Counted from the stretch's first letter, positions 46,644-56,308 are shown. The stretch: DNA of 64,000 bases from Methylomagnum ishizawai (GCF_900155475.1 NZ_FXAM01000001.1:1723501-1787500); one strand, 5' to 3'. Numbers and translations: made by a program. Notes: generated by a model not told the origin, from the letters alone.

Positions 46644-48710
46644 ATGCCGATCAAACCCGTGCTAGACGAATCCCTCCCGCAACAGCCGACCCAGGGCAAG
46701 CCGTTCCGCCTGCGCAGCCCGTTCCAGCCTGCGGGCGACCAACCCGAGGCCATCCGCCAATTGGTGCGGGGCGTCAACGATGGCTTGTTGCACCAAACCT
46801 TGCTCGGCGTTACCGGCTCGGGCAAGACCTACACCGTTTCCCAGGTGATTCAGGAAACCCAATTACCCACTTTGATCCTGGCCCCGAATAAAACCCTGGC
46901 CGCCCAACTTTACGGCGAGATGAAGGAATTCTTCCCGGAAAACTCGGTGGAATACTTTGTTTCCTATTACGACTATTACCAGCCCGAAGCCTATGTCCCG
47001 TCTTCCGATACCTATATCCAGAAGGACGCCTCGCTCAACGAGCATATCGAGCAAATGCGGCTGTCGGCTACCAAGGCGCTGATCGAGCGGCGCGATACCG
47101 TGATCGTGGCGACGGTGTCGGCCATCTACGGTTTGGGCGAACCGGCCTCGTATTTCAGCATGGTGCTGCACTTGGTGCGCGGCGATATGATCGACCAGCG
47201 CACCCTGCTGCGCCGTCTCGCCGAACTGCAATACACCCGCAACGATACCGAATTGCGCCGCGCCACTTTCCGGGCGCGGGGCGAGGTGGTCGATGTGTTC
47301 CCGGCGGAATCCGAACGCGAAGCCCTCCGTATCGAATTGTTCGACGGCGAAATCGAACGCCTGTCGTTGTTCGATCCCCTGACCGGCGCGATCCTGGCCC
47401 GCATCGCCCGCTACACCGTGTTCCCCAAGACCCATTACGTCACCCCGCGCGAAAAAATCCTGGAGGCCATCGACCAGATCAAGCTGGATTTGAAGGCGCG
47501 GCTGGACGAATTGCGCGATGCCCATAAGCTGGTCGAGGCCCAGCGCCTGGAACAGCGCACCTTGTTCGATTTGGAAGTCATGCTGGAAGTGGGGTATTGC
47601 CCCGGCATCGAGAACTACTCGCGCTATCTCTCCGGGCGCGGGCCGGGCGAGCCGCCGCCGACCTTGTTCGATTACCTGCCCGCCGAGGCCCTGGTGGTGA
47701 TCGACGAAAGCCATGTCACCATCCCCCAGTTGGGCGCGATGTACCGGGGCGACCGCTCGCGTAAGGAAACCCTGGTGGAATACGGCTTCCGCCTGCCTTC
47801 GGCCTTGGACAACCGGCCTTTGCAATTCGAGGAATTCGAGGCACGCGCCCCGCGCCGCATCTATGTTTCGGCCACGCCCGGCCCTTACGAACTCAAGCAT
47901 TCCGGGGCCATCGTCGAGCAGGTGGTGCGCCCGACCGGCCTGGTGGACCCGGAGGTCGAAATCCGCCCGGTGCTGAACCAGGTGCAGGATTTGCTCTCGG
48001 AAATCCGCCAGCGTGTCGCCAGGAACGAGCGGGTCTTGGTGACCACGCTGACCAAGCGCATGGCCGAGGATTTGACCGAATACCTGTATGAACACGGGGT
48101 CGCCGTGCGCTATTTGCACTCGGACGTGGAGACGGTGGAGCGGGTCGAAATCATCCGCGACCTGAGGCTCGGCAAGTTCGCGGTGCTGGTCGGCATCAAC
48201 CTCTTGCGCGAGGGCTTGGATATCCCCGAGGTGTCCCTGGTCGCCATCCTCGACGCCGACAAAGAAGGCTTCCTGCGCTCGACCGGCTCCTTGATCCAGA
48301 CCATAGGCCGCGCCGCCCGCAACGTCCACGGCAAGGCCATCCTCTACGCCGACACCGTCACCGGCTCCATCGCCCGCGCCCTGGAGGAAACCGAACGCCG
48401 CCGCGCCAAGCAAATCGCCCACAACCTCGCAACCGGGCAGGTGCCGCAAAGCATTGTCAAACGGGTGGTGGATATTTTGGAAGTGCCGATCCCCGGCGCG
48501 GCAACGGGGGCGAAAACCCGGTCCGCCGCCCAGGTGGGCGAACCCCAGGCCGGTTATCGTGCGGTGAAACCCAAGGACGCGGCCAAGCTCGTCAAGCAGT
48601 TGGAAGAACAGATGTACGCCCACGCCAAGGAACTGCGCTTCGAGGAAGCGGCGCGGCTCCGGGATGAAATCCAGCGCCTCCGGGACGAGGTTTTGGTCGG
48701 CGGCGCTTGA
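46644..48710 (+). CDS. uvrB: Excinuclease ABC subunit B
   Basis: Damage-verification helicase of nucleotide excision repair, 688 residues. Walker A is GVTGSGKT (55-62), the damage-probing beta-hairpin has [12 protein letters not shown] (108-119), helicase motifs include [39 protein letters not shown] and QTIGRAARN, and a C-terminal UVR motif ([29 protein letters not shown]) binds UvrC. The N-terminus has about 17 residues more than E. coli UvrB. Confidence 0.97.
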   Translation: MPIKPVLDESLPQQPTQGKPFRLRSPFQPAGDQPEAIRQLVRGVNDGLLHQTLLGVTGSGKTYTVSQVIQETQLPTLILAPNKTLAAQLYGEMKEFFPENSVEYFVSYYDYYQPEAYVPSSDTYIQKDASLNEHIEQMRLSATKALIERRDTVIVATVSAIYGLGEPASYFSMVLHLVRGDMIDQRTLLRRLAELQYTRNDTELRRATFRARGEVVDVFPAESEREALRIELFDGEIERLSLFDPLTGAILARIARYTVFPKTHYVTPREKILEAIDQIKLDLKARLDELRDAHKLVEAQRLEQRTLFDLEVMLEVGYCPGIENYSRYLSGRGPGEPPPTLFDYLPAEALVVIDESHVTIPQLGAMYRGDRSRKETLVEYGFRLPSALDNRPLQFEEFEARAPRRIYVSATPGPYELKHSGAIVEQVVRPTGLVDPEVEIRPVLNQVQDLLSEIRQRVARNERVLVTTLTKRMAEDLTEYLYEHGVAVRYLHSDVETVERVEIIRDLRLGKFAVLVGINLLREGLDIPEVSLVAILDADKEGFLRSTGSLIQTIGRAARNVHGKAILYADTVTGSIARALEETERRRAKQIAHNLATGQVPQSIVKRVVDILEVPIPGAATGAKTRSAAQVGEPQAGYRAVKPKDAAKLVKQLEEQMYAHAKELRFEEAARLRDEIQRLRDEVLVGGA

Positions 48711-49042
48711 CCCGGACCCTATGGGAACGCGGGTCTTGGCTTGTCGCTCGGGTTGTACGGTGCAAATCCAGGTTCGCGCTCCGGGTCTCCGGGGCCTGAG
48801 GCCGGTTTGGCACTGGCGGGCGGGTTAATGCGCTGTTTATAGTCCGGCCATCCGGCCAGTATCCGGGGCGGGACCGGGAGATACCCTGTCCCAGGCGGGT
48901 TGAGGCCAGCATCGTCCAATGGCTCGCTTCGGGAAAAAGATTGTTCGGTTTCCGACAAGGCTTGCCCTTGTCACAAGCGATGCCCGCGCCCGGCATAATA
49001 GCGGTCGAAATTCTTTCAGAATCCCATTCCTAGCGAGCCGCT
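48711..49042. other. Intergenic region after uvrB
   Basis: No confident gene. On the minus strand, 48719-48958 is open for 79 residues from a TTG codon and reads as a Pro-rich, evenly charged peptide (GTGYLPVPPRILAGWPDYKQ); it has AAGG near the start and could be a small protein, but I cannot support it as one. A perfect dyad GACAAGG-N5-CCTTGTC lies at 48954-48972, overlapping that TTG start. Confidence 0.4.
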
Positions 49043-50257
49043 ATGTCCATCATCCATCACGCCCTGGTCCTCAATCTCCACCAGCCGCCCGGCAACCTCG
49101 AACATCTCCTCGCGGAACAACCCTGGGAAGCCCGTGAAATCCTCTACGCCTACGACCGCATCCCGCGCTTCCTCTGGGGTTACGAGGATGTCGCCAGGGT
49201 TCATCTTTCCTTGTCGGGCACTTTGCTGGAAACCCTGTCCAGCCCGGAATTCCAGAGCAGTGTCTATGGCATCATCGATTGCGGCTCCCTGTTATGGCAT
49301 TTGCAGAACGAAAAGATCATCGATATTTTGGGCACGGGTTATTACCACCCGGTATTCCCCCTGATTCCCGAGGCCGACCGCGACGAGCATATCGCCCGCT
49401 GGCAGGGTATCGCCCGGCATTTGTTCTGGCGCAATGGATTCCAGGGGTTTTGGCCGCCGGAAATGGGTTTTTCCATGGAACTGATTCCGCTGCTGAAGAA
49501 ATTCGGCTACCGCTATGTGATCGTGGATAGCGAGCATGTGGAGCCGGTCACGCCCATGGATTGGCACGAATTACGTTACCGTCCGCATATCGCCCGCTAT
49601 GGCGACGACGAGATCATCGTCATCGTGCGCGACCGCGAATTGTCCGACGCCCAGGAGTCGGGCATGGATTACATCTGGTTCGTGAAGGAAGTGGCCCAGC
49701 GCACCCAGTGGTGCGAATTCGAGCCACTGGTCGTCACCTGTACCGATGGCGAGAACGGCGGCTGGTTCCGCAACACCCAGAACGAGGTCAATTTCTGGGG
49801 CGCGTTCTACCGCGAGCTTTTGGACGAGGCCCGCAAGGACAGCCTGATCCGGCCCACCTTCATCAAGGATTACCTGGATAAGCACGGGGCCGTGGGCGAG
49901 GTGCGGGTGAAGACCGGGGCGTGGAACACCGGCTGGCACCATGGCAACGATTTCGTCCAATGGACCGGCTCGCAGGCGCAGAAGGACTCGCTGGCGCGGG
50001 TCGAGAAGGTGAGCGCCCAGGTCCACGAGGCGCTGATCGAAGCCGCCGAGCGCGAATTGGGCGACCAGGAGCGCTATGAATTGGAGTCCGCCCACTGGCG
50101 TTTGCTGCGGGCCGAGACCAGTTGCAATTTCTACTGGGGCGAGGATTGGGTGAACCGTTGTCATGCCGACCTGGACGCGGCGGTGGCGACCTTGAATCGC
50201 TTCCGCGCCAAGAAATATTCTTTGGACGGCGATCCCGGTTGGCATCTTCCCGGCTGA
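49043..50257 (+). CDS. Glycoside hydrolase family 57 protein
   Basis: 404 residues related to GH57 alpha-glucan-acting enzymes (amylase, amylopullulanase or branching enzyme type). LVLNLHQPPG at the N-terminus is the GH57 region I histidine motif. FQGFWPPEMGFSMELIPLL carries the conserved Pro-Pro-Glu, the usual place of a catalytic-domain Glu. CTDGENGGWFRN resembles region IV with the acid Asp. Later motifs include TGAWNTGWHHG and ETSCNFYWGEDW. No signal peptide is seen, so it probably acts on internal glycogen or maltodextrin. Linkage to galU and uvrB is loose. Exact specificity cannot be told. Confidence 0.88.
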   Translation: MSIIHHALVLNLHQPPGNLEHLLAEQPWEAREILYAYDRIPRFLWGYEDVARVHLSLSGTLLETLSSPEFQSSVYGIIDCGSLLWHLQNEKIIDILGTGYYHPVFPLIPEADRDEHIARWQGIARHLFWRNGFQGFWPPEMGFSMELIPLLKKFGYRYVIVDSEHVEPVTPMDWHELRYRPHIARYGDDEIIVIVRDRELSDAQESGMDYIWFVKEVAQRTQWCEFEPLVVTCTDGENGGWFRNTQNEVNFWGAFYRELLDEARKDSLIRPTFIKDYLDKHGAVGEVRVKTGAWNTGWHHGNDFVQWTGSQAQKDSLARVEKVSAQVHEALIEAAERELGDQERYELESAHWRLLRAETSCNFYWGEDWVNRCHADLDAAVATLNRFRAKKYSLDGDPGWHLPG

Positions 50258-50427
50258 GCGGCGCGGCCTTGGTCTGGCTGCGGCATGGCGGAATCGACGC
50301 TCCGCCCCGGCTGCCGGATCGCGCCGCGTTCCATCCGGGCTCGGCGGTCCTGGATTTCCCTTCCCACCCAAAACCGTCTTCCTCAGGGCTATAATCCCAG
50401 GACTCGCGCTATTCAGGAGTCTCCGCC

Positions 50428-51987
50428 ATGCGCTATCGAACCGCCTGGATTATCGGCCTGTTGACCGGCTTGGCCGGGAACCCCGCCCAAGCCGGGAATC
50501 CCGGCCCCCAATCCCTCCAAATCCTGCTGCAAGATATTTCGACTCCCTCCGGCGTGCGTTTCCACGTCGCGCCGGAGATCGCCCAGGATCGCATCCAGGC
50601 CCAGCCGGAAGGCACGGCCTGGCCCGATATTATCCGTAGCCTGCTGCGTGGCTATAACTACGCCGGTACGTGGTCGGCTGGCGGCAAGCTGACCGAGGTC
50701 AATGTCACCGGGCGCAACGGCGATGGTCGGGCACCCGCCGCCGCCGCGCCGTCGCCGGGCGAACTGTTCGCCTACCGTCCCGGCCGGTCGATCCCGGCCC
50801 AATACCGGATTTACGCGCCGGGTTCGGTCTACCCCATCGACGTGCCCGCCCGGCGCCTCAGGAACATGAAGAAGGGCGAGCGCCTCTATGCCAACCTGCC
50901 CGATGGCCGCTATGCCTTGGTCCACGACAACGCCTGGAAACACGACAATGGCGACCTGACCTGGGTCGGTTATCTCGACGGCCCGCAAGGCCGTTACCGG
51001 GCGCTGTTGACCTTGGGCGAGGGAGCCTTGGCCGGGCAAATCCTGACCCCCGGTGGCTTGTACAAGTTGGAATCGGACGAGGGCGGCGGCCAATGGTTGG
51101 TCGATATGGAGGCCTCGGGCTTGCAGAACGGCGGTTTCGAAGGCGACGAAAGCCCGGTGTCCAGCGGTGTCGGCGGGGCCGGTCCGTTGCCGCAATCCGT
51201 GGTGGGCGAGGGGGCGAAGGTCAAGGTGCAGGATGGCGGGGGTTCGACCCAGCCCGTCGATACCACCGCCACCCAGGATGGCAAGACCCGCATCGACGTG
51301 TTGCTGCTCTACACCGCCGGGATGGGCAATGCCGGGGTCTCCACCCGTTTGAACCAACTCATGGCGCTGGCGAACCAAGCCTTGGCGGATAGCCAGGTGA
51401 ACGCCGTGTTCCGCTTAGCCGCGGCCCAGAAGGTCGGGTATGCCGACCGTACCCTCAACGCCACCGCCCTGGACCGGCTGACCTATGCCGGCAAGGGCTT
51501 CCGCAATATTCCCCGCCTACGCGCCCGGTACGGTGCGGACGTGGTGGCCTTGGTCCGTCCCTTCAAACCGCAGAGCCAGGGCGGCAACTGCGGCATCGCC
51601 TGGGTCGATGGCGGCGGCGACACCCCGCTGACCGCCGACCAGGCCTTCGCTGTGGTGGGCTATGGCGCGGCGGGCGGTTATTACTGCTCGGACTACGCCC
51701 TGGCCCACGAGATCGGCCACGTCATGGGGGCCACCCACGACCGCGCCCATGCCACCACTCCCGGCAAATTCCCCTATTCGTATGGCTATGGCATTCCCGG
51801 CCAATTCGGCGACATCATGAGTTATTACGATCCCGAGGTCGGGGTCTACGCCAATCCCGACCTGGCTGTTTGCGCGGGTTCGGCCTGCGGAGTGCCCATC
51901 GACCAGCCGGGGGCGGCGAACGTAGCCCTGACCTTCAACCAGACCGCGCCGACCGTGGCGGCTTTCTCGCGGTCGACCTCCCCATAG
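50428..51987 (+). CDS. Secreted metzincin-type zinc metalloprotease
   Basis: 519 residues with a signal peptide (MRYRTAWIIGLLTGLAGNPAQA). The protease core is near the C-terminus: the zinc motif HEIGHVMGATHD (427-438) is HExxHxxGxxHD with a reprolysin-type extension, and DIMSYYDPEV supplies the Met-turn. An upstream region of about 260 residues may be a propeptide plus an N-terminal domain (LQDISTPSGVRFHVAPEIAQ resembles a secretin/STN-like fold). Cys pairs (GGNCGIAW, GGYYCSDY, AVCAGSACG) fit an extracytoplasmic protein. The ATG at 50428 follows AGGAG by nine bases. Followed 55 bases later by a lipoprotein gene. Confidence 0.88.
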   Translation: MRYRTAWIIGLLTGLAGNPAQAGNPGPQSLQILLQDISTPSGVRFHVAPEIAQDRIQAQPEGTAWPDIIRSLLRGYNYAGTWSAGGKLTEVNVTGRNGDGRAPAAAAPSPGELFAYRPGRSIPAQYRIYAPGSVYPIDVPARRLRNMKKGERLYANLPDGRYALVHDNAWKHDNGDLTWVGYLDGPQGRYRALLTLGEGALAGQILTPGGLYKLESDEGGGQWLVDMEASGLQNGGFEGDESPVSSGVGGAGPLPQSVVGEGAKVKVQDGGGSTQPVDTTATQDGKTRIDVLLLYTAGMGNAGVSTRLNQLMALANQALADSQVNAVFRLAAAQKVGYADRTLNATALDRLTYAGKGFRNIPRLRARYGADVVALVRPFKPQSQGGNCGIAWVDGGGDTPLTADQAFAVVGYGAAGGYYCSDYALAHEIGHVMGATHDRAHATTPGKFPYSYGYGIPGQFGDIMSYYDPEVGVYANPDLAVCAGSACGVPIDQPGAANVALTFNQTAPTVAAFSRSTSP

Positions 51988-52042
51988 ATGGGGATTTCCA
52001 TTTCCATCCTCTTCCCACCACCATAACCAAAACGAGGCATCC

Positions 52043-52768
52043 ATGCGTTTCCTGTTCCCGCTCAAATCCTTCGTCCTCGCCTTCGCGGTCCTGGGGCTGG
52101 CCGGTTGCGCCGGTTCCAAGATCAAGAACACCACCGAAATCGCCGCTTCCGGCCTGCCCAGGCCGCAGCAGGTCTTGATTTATAACTTCGCCGTCAGCCC
52201 CTCCGAGGTCAAGGCCGGTTCCGGGCTACTGTCCAAACTCCAGAACACCGATCCCACCGCCGAGGAAATGCAGATCGGCCGGGAAGTGGCCGACGCCCTG
52301 GCGACCGAGCTGACGGTGAAACTCCAGTCCTGGGGTTTGAACGCGATCCGGGCCGACCAGAACATGCCGCTGAATCCGGGGTCGATCCTGATTACCGGGC
52401 AATTCGTCAACATCGACGAGGGCAGCCGCCTGAAACGGACGGTCATCGGTTTCGGCGCGGGGCAATCCTCCATCGACGCCAATGTCAGCGTGATGGCCCC
52501 GACCAACCAGGGCTATCAGCAATTGATCGGCTTCGACGCCCACGCCGACAGCGGCAAGATGCCCGGCGCGGCGGTCATGGGTCCGGTCGGCGCCGCCGCC
52601 GGGGCTGGCACGGCGGCGGTGGTGGCCACCAACGCCACCTTGGGCGCGGTCAAGAACTACAAATCTTCCTCGGCGCAGGAAGCCAAGGGCATGGCCGACG
52701 AGGTCGCCAAGGCATTGGGCAAGTATTTCGCGGAGCAGGGCTGGATCGATCCCAGCTTGGTCAAGTAG
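52043..52768 (+). CDS. DUF4410-like lipoprotein
   Basis: 241-residue lipoprotein: the signal peptide ends with LAGC and C22 is the lipidated residue. The mature sequence (QVLIYNFAVSPSEV, GREVADALATELTVKLQSWGLNA, GSILITGQFVNIDEGSRLKRTVIGFGAGQSSI) fits the DUF4410 family of outer-membrane lipoproteins with no assigned function. A Gly/Ala-rich stretch (GPVGAAAGAGTAAVVA) near residue 180 may insert in or lie on the membrane. It may be cotranscribed with the protease upstream and ends at a very strong hairpin. Confidence 0.82.
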   Translation: MRFLFPLKSFVLAFAVLGLAGCAGSKIKNTTEIAASGLPRPQQVLIYNFAVSPSEVKAGSGLLSKLQNTDPTAEEMQIGREVADALATELTVKLQSWGLNAIRADQNMPLNPGSILITGQFVNIDEGSRLKRTVIGFGAGQSSIDANVSVMAPTNQGYQQLIGFDAHADSGKMPGAAVMGPVGAAAGAGTAAVVATNATLGAVKNYKSSSAQEAKGMADEVAKALGKYFAEQGWIDPSLVK

Positions 52769-52810
52769 CGGGCGGGGCGCGGGGTTCCGCGCCAAAGTCC
52801 GGGAAACGAC

Positions 52811-52848
52811 AACGGCCCCGCCGGGCGGCGACGCCCGGCGGGGCCGTT
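52811..52848. terminator. 17-bp perfect hairpin between convergent genes
   Basis: Arms AACGGCCCCGCCGGGCG and its complement with a GCGA loop. It lies 42 bases after the lipoprotein stop and 11 bases past the stop of the convergent carbonic-anhydrase-like gene, so it can end both transcripts. Confidence 0.8.
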
Positions 52849-52859
52849 CGCGTCGGGGG

Positions 52860-53606
52860 TCAGAGTTCGATGGACTGCCTGCCGCCGGGGATGCCGTCGC
52901 CCGCCAGGAGGCAGCTTTGCGGATACACCCAATCGCCGTCGTCGGGACCGTGGATCAGGATGCCGGTCATGAAGGCGTAGTCGTAGACCTTGGGATCGAC
53001 CCCGCCCAGCAGGCGTTCGCCGTCCTCGCGGATGATCTGGCAGGCCAGCCGGGTGGCGGCCAGGAGGTCGGGTTGTTCGCCATAGCGGAGGCCGGACAGC
53101 AGCTTCTGGCGGACGCAGCATTGTTCGAGGTCGTCGAAATCGGTGCGCGGATCGATGCGGCCCGAGGCCAGTTCCTTGAGTACCGCCGCCAGCGAACCGC
53201 AGGCGTGGGAAGCCTCGTGCAAGCCCTCCCGGTAGACCGCCCCGATTTCCCCTTCCCCGGAAATGGCGATATGCGGCAGGGCGAAGAACACGAAGCGCCG
53301 CCGCCCGCCCACCAGGGGGGCATGGGACACGCCGGTCAGGATGCCGCTGCGCCCCAGCAGCAGGAAACCGCCCAGGCTGCGGCAGCCGAAGGTCTTGCCC
53401 CAGTGGCGGGTGACCCCGGTCACGAAGGCCGAGGCGATTTCGTCCCGGCACACCGCGACCATCCCCAGGGTATTGGCGTCCTCGAAGCCGTGGTCGGCGA
53501 GGCGGACGGCACCGCGCTGGAGATAGTCGTCCAGGGGCAGGCTGCCCGGCAGGCGGGTATCCAGGGCTTGCCGGAACAGCGGGAAATCGTTGGATGGCGT
53601 GGGCAT
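52860..53606 (-). CDS. LCIB/LCIC-type beta-carbonic anhydrase-like protein
   Basis: 248 residues that resemble the limiting-CO2-inducible LCIB/C family, known from algae and some bacteria, whose members have a beta-type carbonic anhydrase fold. Seen here: MVAVCRDEIASAFV (C53, R54, D55), GFLLLGRSGILTGVSHAP, FALPHIAISGEGEIGAVYREG (H112), EASHACGSL (H134, C136) and GILIHGPDDGDWVYP. C53, a His (H112 or H134) and C136 would be the zinc ligands, with R54/D55 as the usual dyad. It is 12 bases downstream of a CaCA-type exchanger gene on the same strand. A role in CO2/bicarbonate conversion is inferred from family membership only. Confidence 0.72.
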   Translation of the reverse strand: MPTPSNDFPLFRQALDTRLPGSLPLDDYLQRGAVRLADHGFEDANTLGMVAVCRDEIASAFVTGVTRHWGKTFGCRSLGGFLLLGRSGILTGVSHAPLVGGRRRFVFFALPHIAISGEGEIGAVYREGLHEASHACGSLAAVLKELASGRIDPRTDFDDLEQCCVRQKLLSGLRYGEQPDLLAATRLACQIIREDGERLLGGVDPKVYDYAFMTGILIHGPDDGDWVYPQSCLLAGDGIPGGRQSIEL

Positions 53607-53618
53607 CGGGGCTCCGTG

Positions 53619-54710
53619 TCAGGGGTGGAAATAGAAAGCCGTGCCCAATATCCCATAGGTGGTGAGCAGCAGGGAACCTTCCAGCCAATTCGAGCGGCCA
53701 TCGGCGCTGATGGAATTGGCGATGCCCACCGCGATGACCGCCGCCACCAGTTCGAAGGAATGGAATTCCAGGTTCATGGGCTTGCCCATCAGGAAGCCGA
53801 CGATGACCAGCACCGGCGCGACGAACATGGCGATTTGCAGGCTCGACCCCACCGCCACGGCGACCGCGAGGTCCATCTTGTTCTTCATGGCGAAATTGGC
53901 GACGGTGATGTATTCCACCATGCCGCCGAACAAGGGGATCAGGATCACGCCGATGAACAGCTCGGTCAGGCCCATGCTGGTGATCGCCAGCTTGAGGCTG
54001 TCGACCAGCAACTCCGAGACGAACACCAGGAGGCCGCTTCCCGCCAGCAGGATGAGGATGGGTTTCCAGAGGGCGACTTGCTCTTTGGCGGCGTCCTCGT
54101 CCGAATGCAGCGAGGCTTCGTCCAATTCGTAGAGCTGGCGGTGGTTCTGCATCGAGAATACCAGGGACAGCATATAGAACATCAGCAGCAAACCGGCGGC
54201 GACCAGGGAGAAATGGTCGAGCAGTTTGGGGTCCAGCCCGGAGGAGGTGTAGTGGATCGCGGTCGGGGTCAGCAGCACCACCAGGGCCAGGTTCAGGGAG
54301 GAGGCGTTGATGCGGGCGACCCGCGAGGGGAAGCGTTGCTCGCGGTGTTTCAGGCCACCCAGGAGCATCCCGGCCCCCAGCGCCAGCAGCAGGTTGGCCG
54401 CGATGGTGCCGGTGATGCTGGCCTTCACCACATCGCCCAAACCTTGGGACAGCGCCACCACCGAGATGATCATCTCGGTGGCGTTGCCGAAGGTGGCGTT
54501 GAGCAAGCCGCCCAGGGTGGGGCCGACTTCGCCCGCGATGGTTTCGGTCGATTCGGCGATGAGGGCGGCGATGGGGATGATCGCCAACCCCGAGATCAGG
54601 AATACAGCCATCGGATCGAGCGCCAGCCGCTCCGCCAGGAAACTGGCGGGCACCAGGATCAGAATCCACCATACGGTCTTGCTGCCGAGTTCGCGGGGCA
54701 GGGTTCCCAT
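53619..54710 (-). CDS. CaCA-family cation/proton exchanger (Cax-like)
   Basis: 363 residues with about ten or eleven membrane helices in two halves joined by an acidic loop (LDEASLHSDEDAAKEQ). The alpha-1 repeat is normal (GGLLNATFGNATEMIIS). The alpha-2 repeat reads IPLFGGMVEYITVANFAMKNKMDLAVAVAVGSSLQIA: the Cax-typical Gly-Asn-Ala-x-Glu-His is replaced by Gly-Gly-Met-Val-Glu-Tyr. The acidic Glu is retained. It likely exports Ca2+ or another cation against protons, but the change could alter selectivity. It heads a two-gene operon with the LCIB-like gene. Confidence 0.88.
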   Translation of the reverse strand: MGTLPRELGSKTVWWILILVPASFLAERLALDPMAVFLISGLAIIPIAALIAESTETIAGEVGPTLGGLLNATFGNATEMIISVVALSQGLGDVVKASITGTIAANLLLALGAGMLLGGLKHREQRFPSRVARINASSLNLALVVLLTPTAIHYTSSGLDPKLLDHFSLVAAGLLLMFYMLSLVFSMQNHRQLYELDEASLHSDEDAAKEQVALWKPILILLAGSGLLVFVSELLVDSLKLAITSMGLTELFIGVILIPLFGGMVEYITVANFAMKNKMDLAVAVAVGSSLQIAMFVAPVLVIVGFLMGKPMNLEFHSFELVAAVIAVGIANSISADGRSNWLEGSLLLTTYGILGTAFYFHP

Positions 54711-54800
54711 TGTTTGCCTTGTGTTTTTACTTCGTCCAGAGGGAGGGTTCGTGGCCGGGATGGCCGATGCGGGGAGTGAGCGCCCGCGCTTATCTTATGG

Positions 54801-54829
54801 CGGCGGAGGGCCGGACCGGCCCTCCGCCG
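54801..54829. terminator. Palindromic hairpin downstream of the P-type ATPase cluster
   Basis: Arms CGGCGGAGGGCCGG and its complement around a single base, 61 bases past the stop of the EcsC-like gene on the minus strand. It probably ends the long cluster transcript. Confidence 0.6.
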
Positions 54830-54890
54830 CGGTGATTCCGCTGATTCGGGTATGCGTCCCGAGTTCCGTAAAACGATTGATGCGGGCGCG

Positions 54891-55709
54891 CTAAATCGGC
54901 GCGATCCAGGCCACTTTGCCCCGCTCGCGCAGCCAGCGCTCCTGGAATACCCGCTTGGCCGCCACCCCGGCTCGGCTGACGAACTGCCGGTTTAAATAGG
55001 CGTTGAAGGCAATATTGAAACCGGGGATTAACGCGCCCAGTTCCGCCCCCAGCACCGCCCGTTGCAAGGCCTTGTTGGCCGATTCTTCCATCGCCTGGTT
55101 GATGAGCGAGGTTTCGATCTGGCGGCGGTGGCATTCCAGGGCGCGGGCTTTTTGTTCCGGGGTCGCGGCCAAGGATAGCGCCAGGATGCCGATCATGGTG
55201 TGCCGGTCGGCTTCGCCATGGGCCGCGTAGCCATAGGCCTGCGAAACCTCGTGGATCACCCTGAGGGCACCGAACAGCAAGGCGGGGATGCCCACCGCCG
55301 TCGAGACCGGCCCGCCCGCCCCGGTGGCCGCGCCCATGCCGAGGGCGATGCGGCTGGCGTCGGCGATGATCCGGTCGGCCAGGGCGTCGCAAAATTCCAG
55401 CGGCTGGGCGGCGATATCGTCGAGGCTGCGCATATCCGTCAAGCGTAGGCGCTTATCCTTGAAAATGCTGTCGTCGCGGGCGATTTGCCCGGCGGCTTTG
55501 TTGAGGGCGTTCATCGCCGCCTGGACCGGGGCGTCGGGGATGAGCTTGCCGCTCAGCTTGCCCAGCGAACCCGCGACTTGGTTGGCCAGGCGCTTGGTCA
55601 TACCGGGCTTTTCGCCTTTCCAGGCCGCGATGGCGCAGACCTGCCGCAATTCATATTCGTTCAGCACATGCGGGGTGCCGTCAATCGCGGTAAGGCTCTG
55701 CGCGGCCAT
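54891..55709 (-). CDS. EcsC-like protein
   Basis: 272 residues from the ATG at 55707-55709. The sequence resembles the EcsC family (named from Bacillus, where the ecs operon includes an ABC transporter): SGKLIPDAPVQAAMNALNKAAG, GMGAATGAGGPVSTAVGIPALLFGALRVIHEVSQAYG, and AELGALIPGFNIAFNAYLNRQF, with moderately hydrophobic helices (about 135-165 and 230-250) but no clear membrane anchor. The molecular role of EcsC is not established. It begins two bases after the stop of the membrane protein gene at 55712, so it is translationally linked to the P-type ATPase cluster. Confidence 0.68.
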   Translation of the reverse strand: MAAQSLTAIDGTPHVLNEYELRQVCAIAAWKGEKPGMTKRLANQVAGSLGKLSGKLIPDAPVQAAMNALNKAAGQIARDDSIFKDKRLRLTDMRSLDDIAAQPLEFCDALADRIIADASRIALGMGAATGAGGPVSTAVGIPALLFGALRVIHEVSQAYGYAAHGEADRHTMIGILALSLAATPEQKARALECHRRQIETSLINQAMEESANKALQRAVLGAELGALIPGFNIAFNAYLNRQFVSRAGVAAKRVFQERWLRERGKVAWIAPI

Positions 55710-55711
55710 GC

Positions 55712-56308
55712 TCAGCGCTTGCTCCCGTCGTGTGGATAACGCCGCTCCAGATCGTCCAGGAAACGGTTGATTTGCTTCATGCCGCCCCGGGCGAACTTGG
55801 GCGAGTGGCCTTGCCGCCATTTTTCCAGCCGTTTGCGGTTGCCGGGCCAGAGGGCGGCGGCCCCCGCGATCAGGAAGGGCGTGCCGAGGACGCCCGGCAC
55901 CACGACGCCGATCACCCCGGCCACGATCAGCACCCAGGCCACATCCTTGGCGAGATGCTCGACGCGGTCCACGACATCCGCGTCATTGGCGTCGCCGTCG
56001 CCGGTTTCCGGGGCGATTTTGACGAGGCAGGGCAGGGTGGCGGGTGCCGCTTCCGGTGCGGAGTGCGTGTCGTTGGCTTGGGTTGCCGCCGTGACCGGTG
56101 CCGCTTCGGGGTTATGTTCGGGGGGCGGTGTGGCTGTGTCGGTGGCCGCGGTGTCGGTGGCCACTTCCAAGGTGGAGCCTGGGGCCGGTGTGTCGTCGTG
56201 GGGGCCGGGTGCCGCCGGTTCCGTGGGGGTGGGCGCTAGGGCGATGTCCGCGCCGGGCTGGGCTTTCCGGCGTCTTTTTTTGGGGGAGTTGGTCGTGTTG
56301 GCGTTCAT
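55712..56308 (-). CDS. Membrane protein with long Pro/Thr/Ala-rich N-terminal region
   Basis: 198 residues from ATG 56306-56308. The N-terminal 100 residues are disordered and rich in Ala, Pro and Thr after a basic KKRRRKAQ patch. Then follows a short acidic segment and a membrane hairpin (VAWVLIVAGVIGVVVPGVLGTPFLIAGAAALWP) resembling the PGPGW family of small transmembrane proteins, and a basic cytoplasmic tail (GNRKRLEKWRQGHSPKFARGG). No function is known. It lies 60 bases after the inactive P-type ATPase gene and two bases before the EcsC-like gene, in the same direction. Confidence 0.68.
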   Translation of the reverse strand: MNANTTNSPKKRRRKAQPGADIALAPTPTEPAAPGPHDDTPAPGSTLEVATDTAATDTATPPPEHNPEAAPVTAATQANDTHSAPEAAPATLPCLVKIAPETGDGDANDADVVDRVEHLAKDVAWVLIVAGVIGVVVPGVLGTPFLIAGAAALWPGNRKRLEKWRQGHSPKFARGGMKQINRFLDDLERRYPHDGSKR

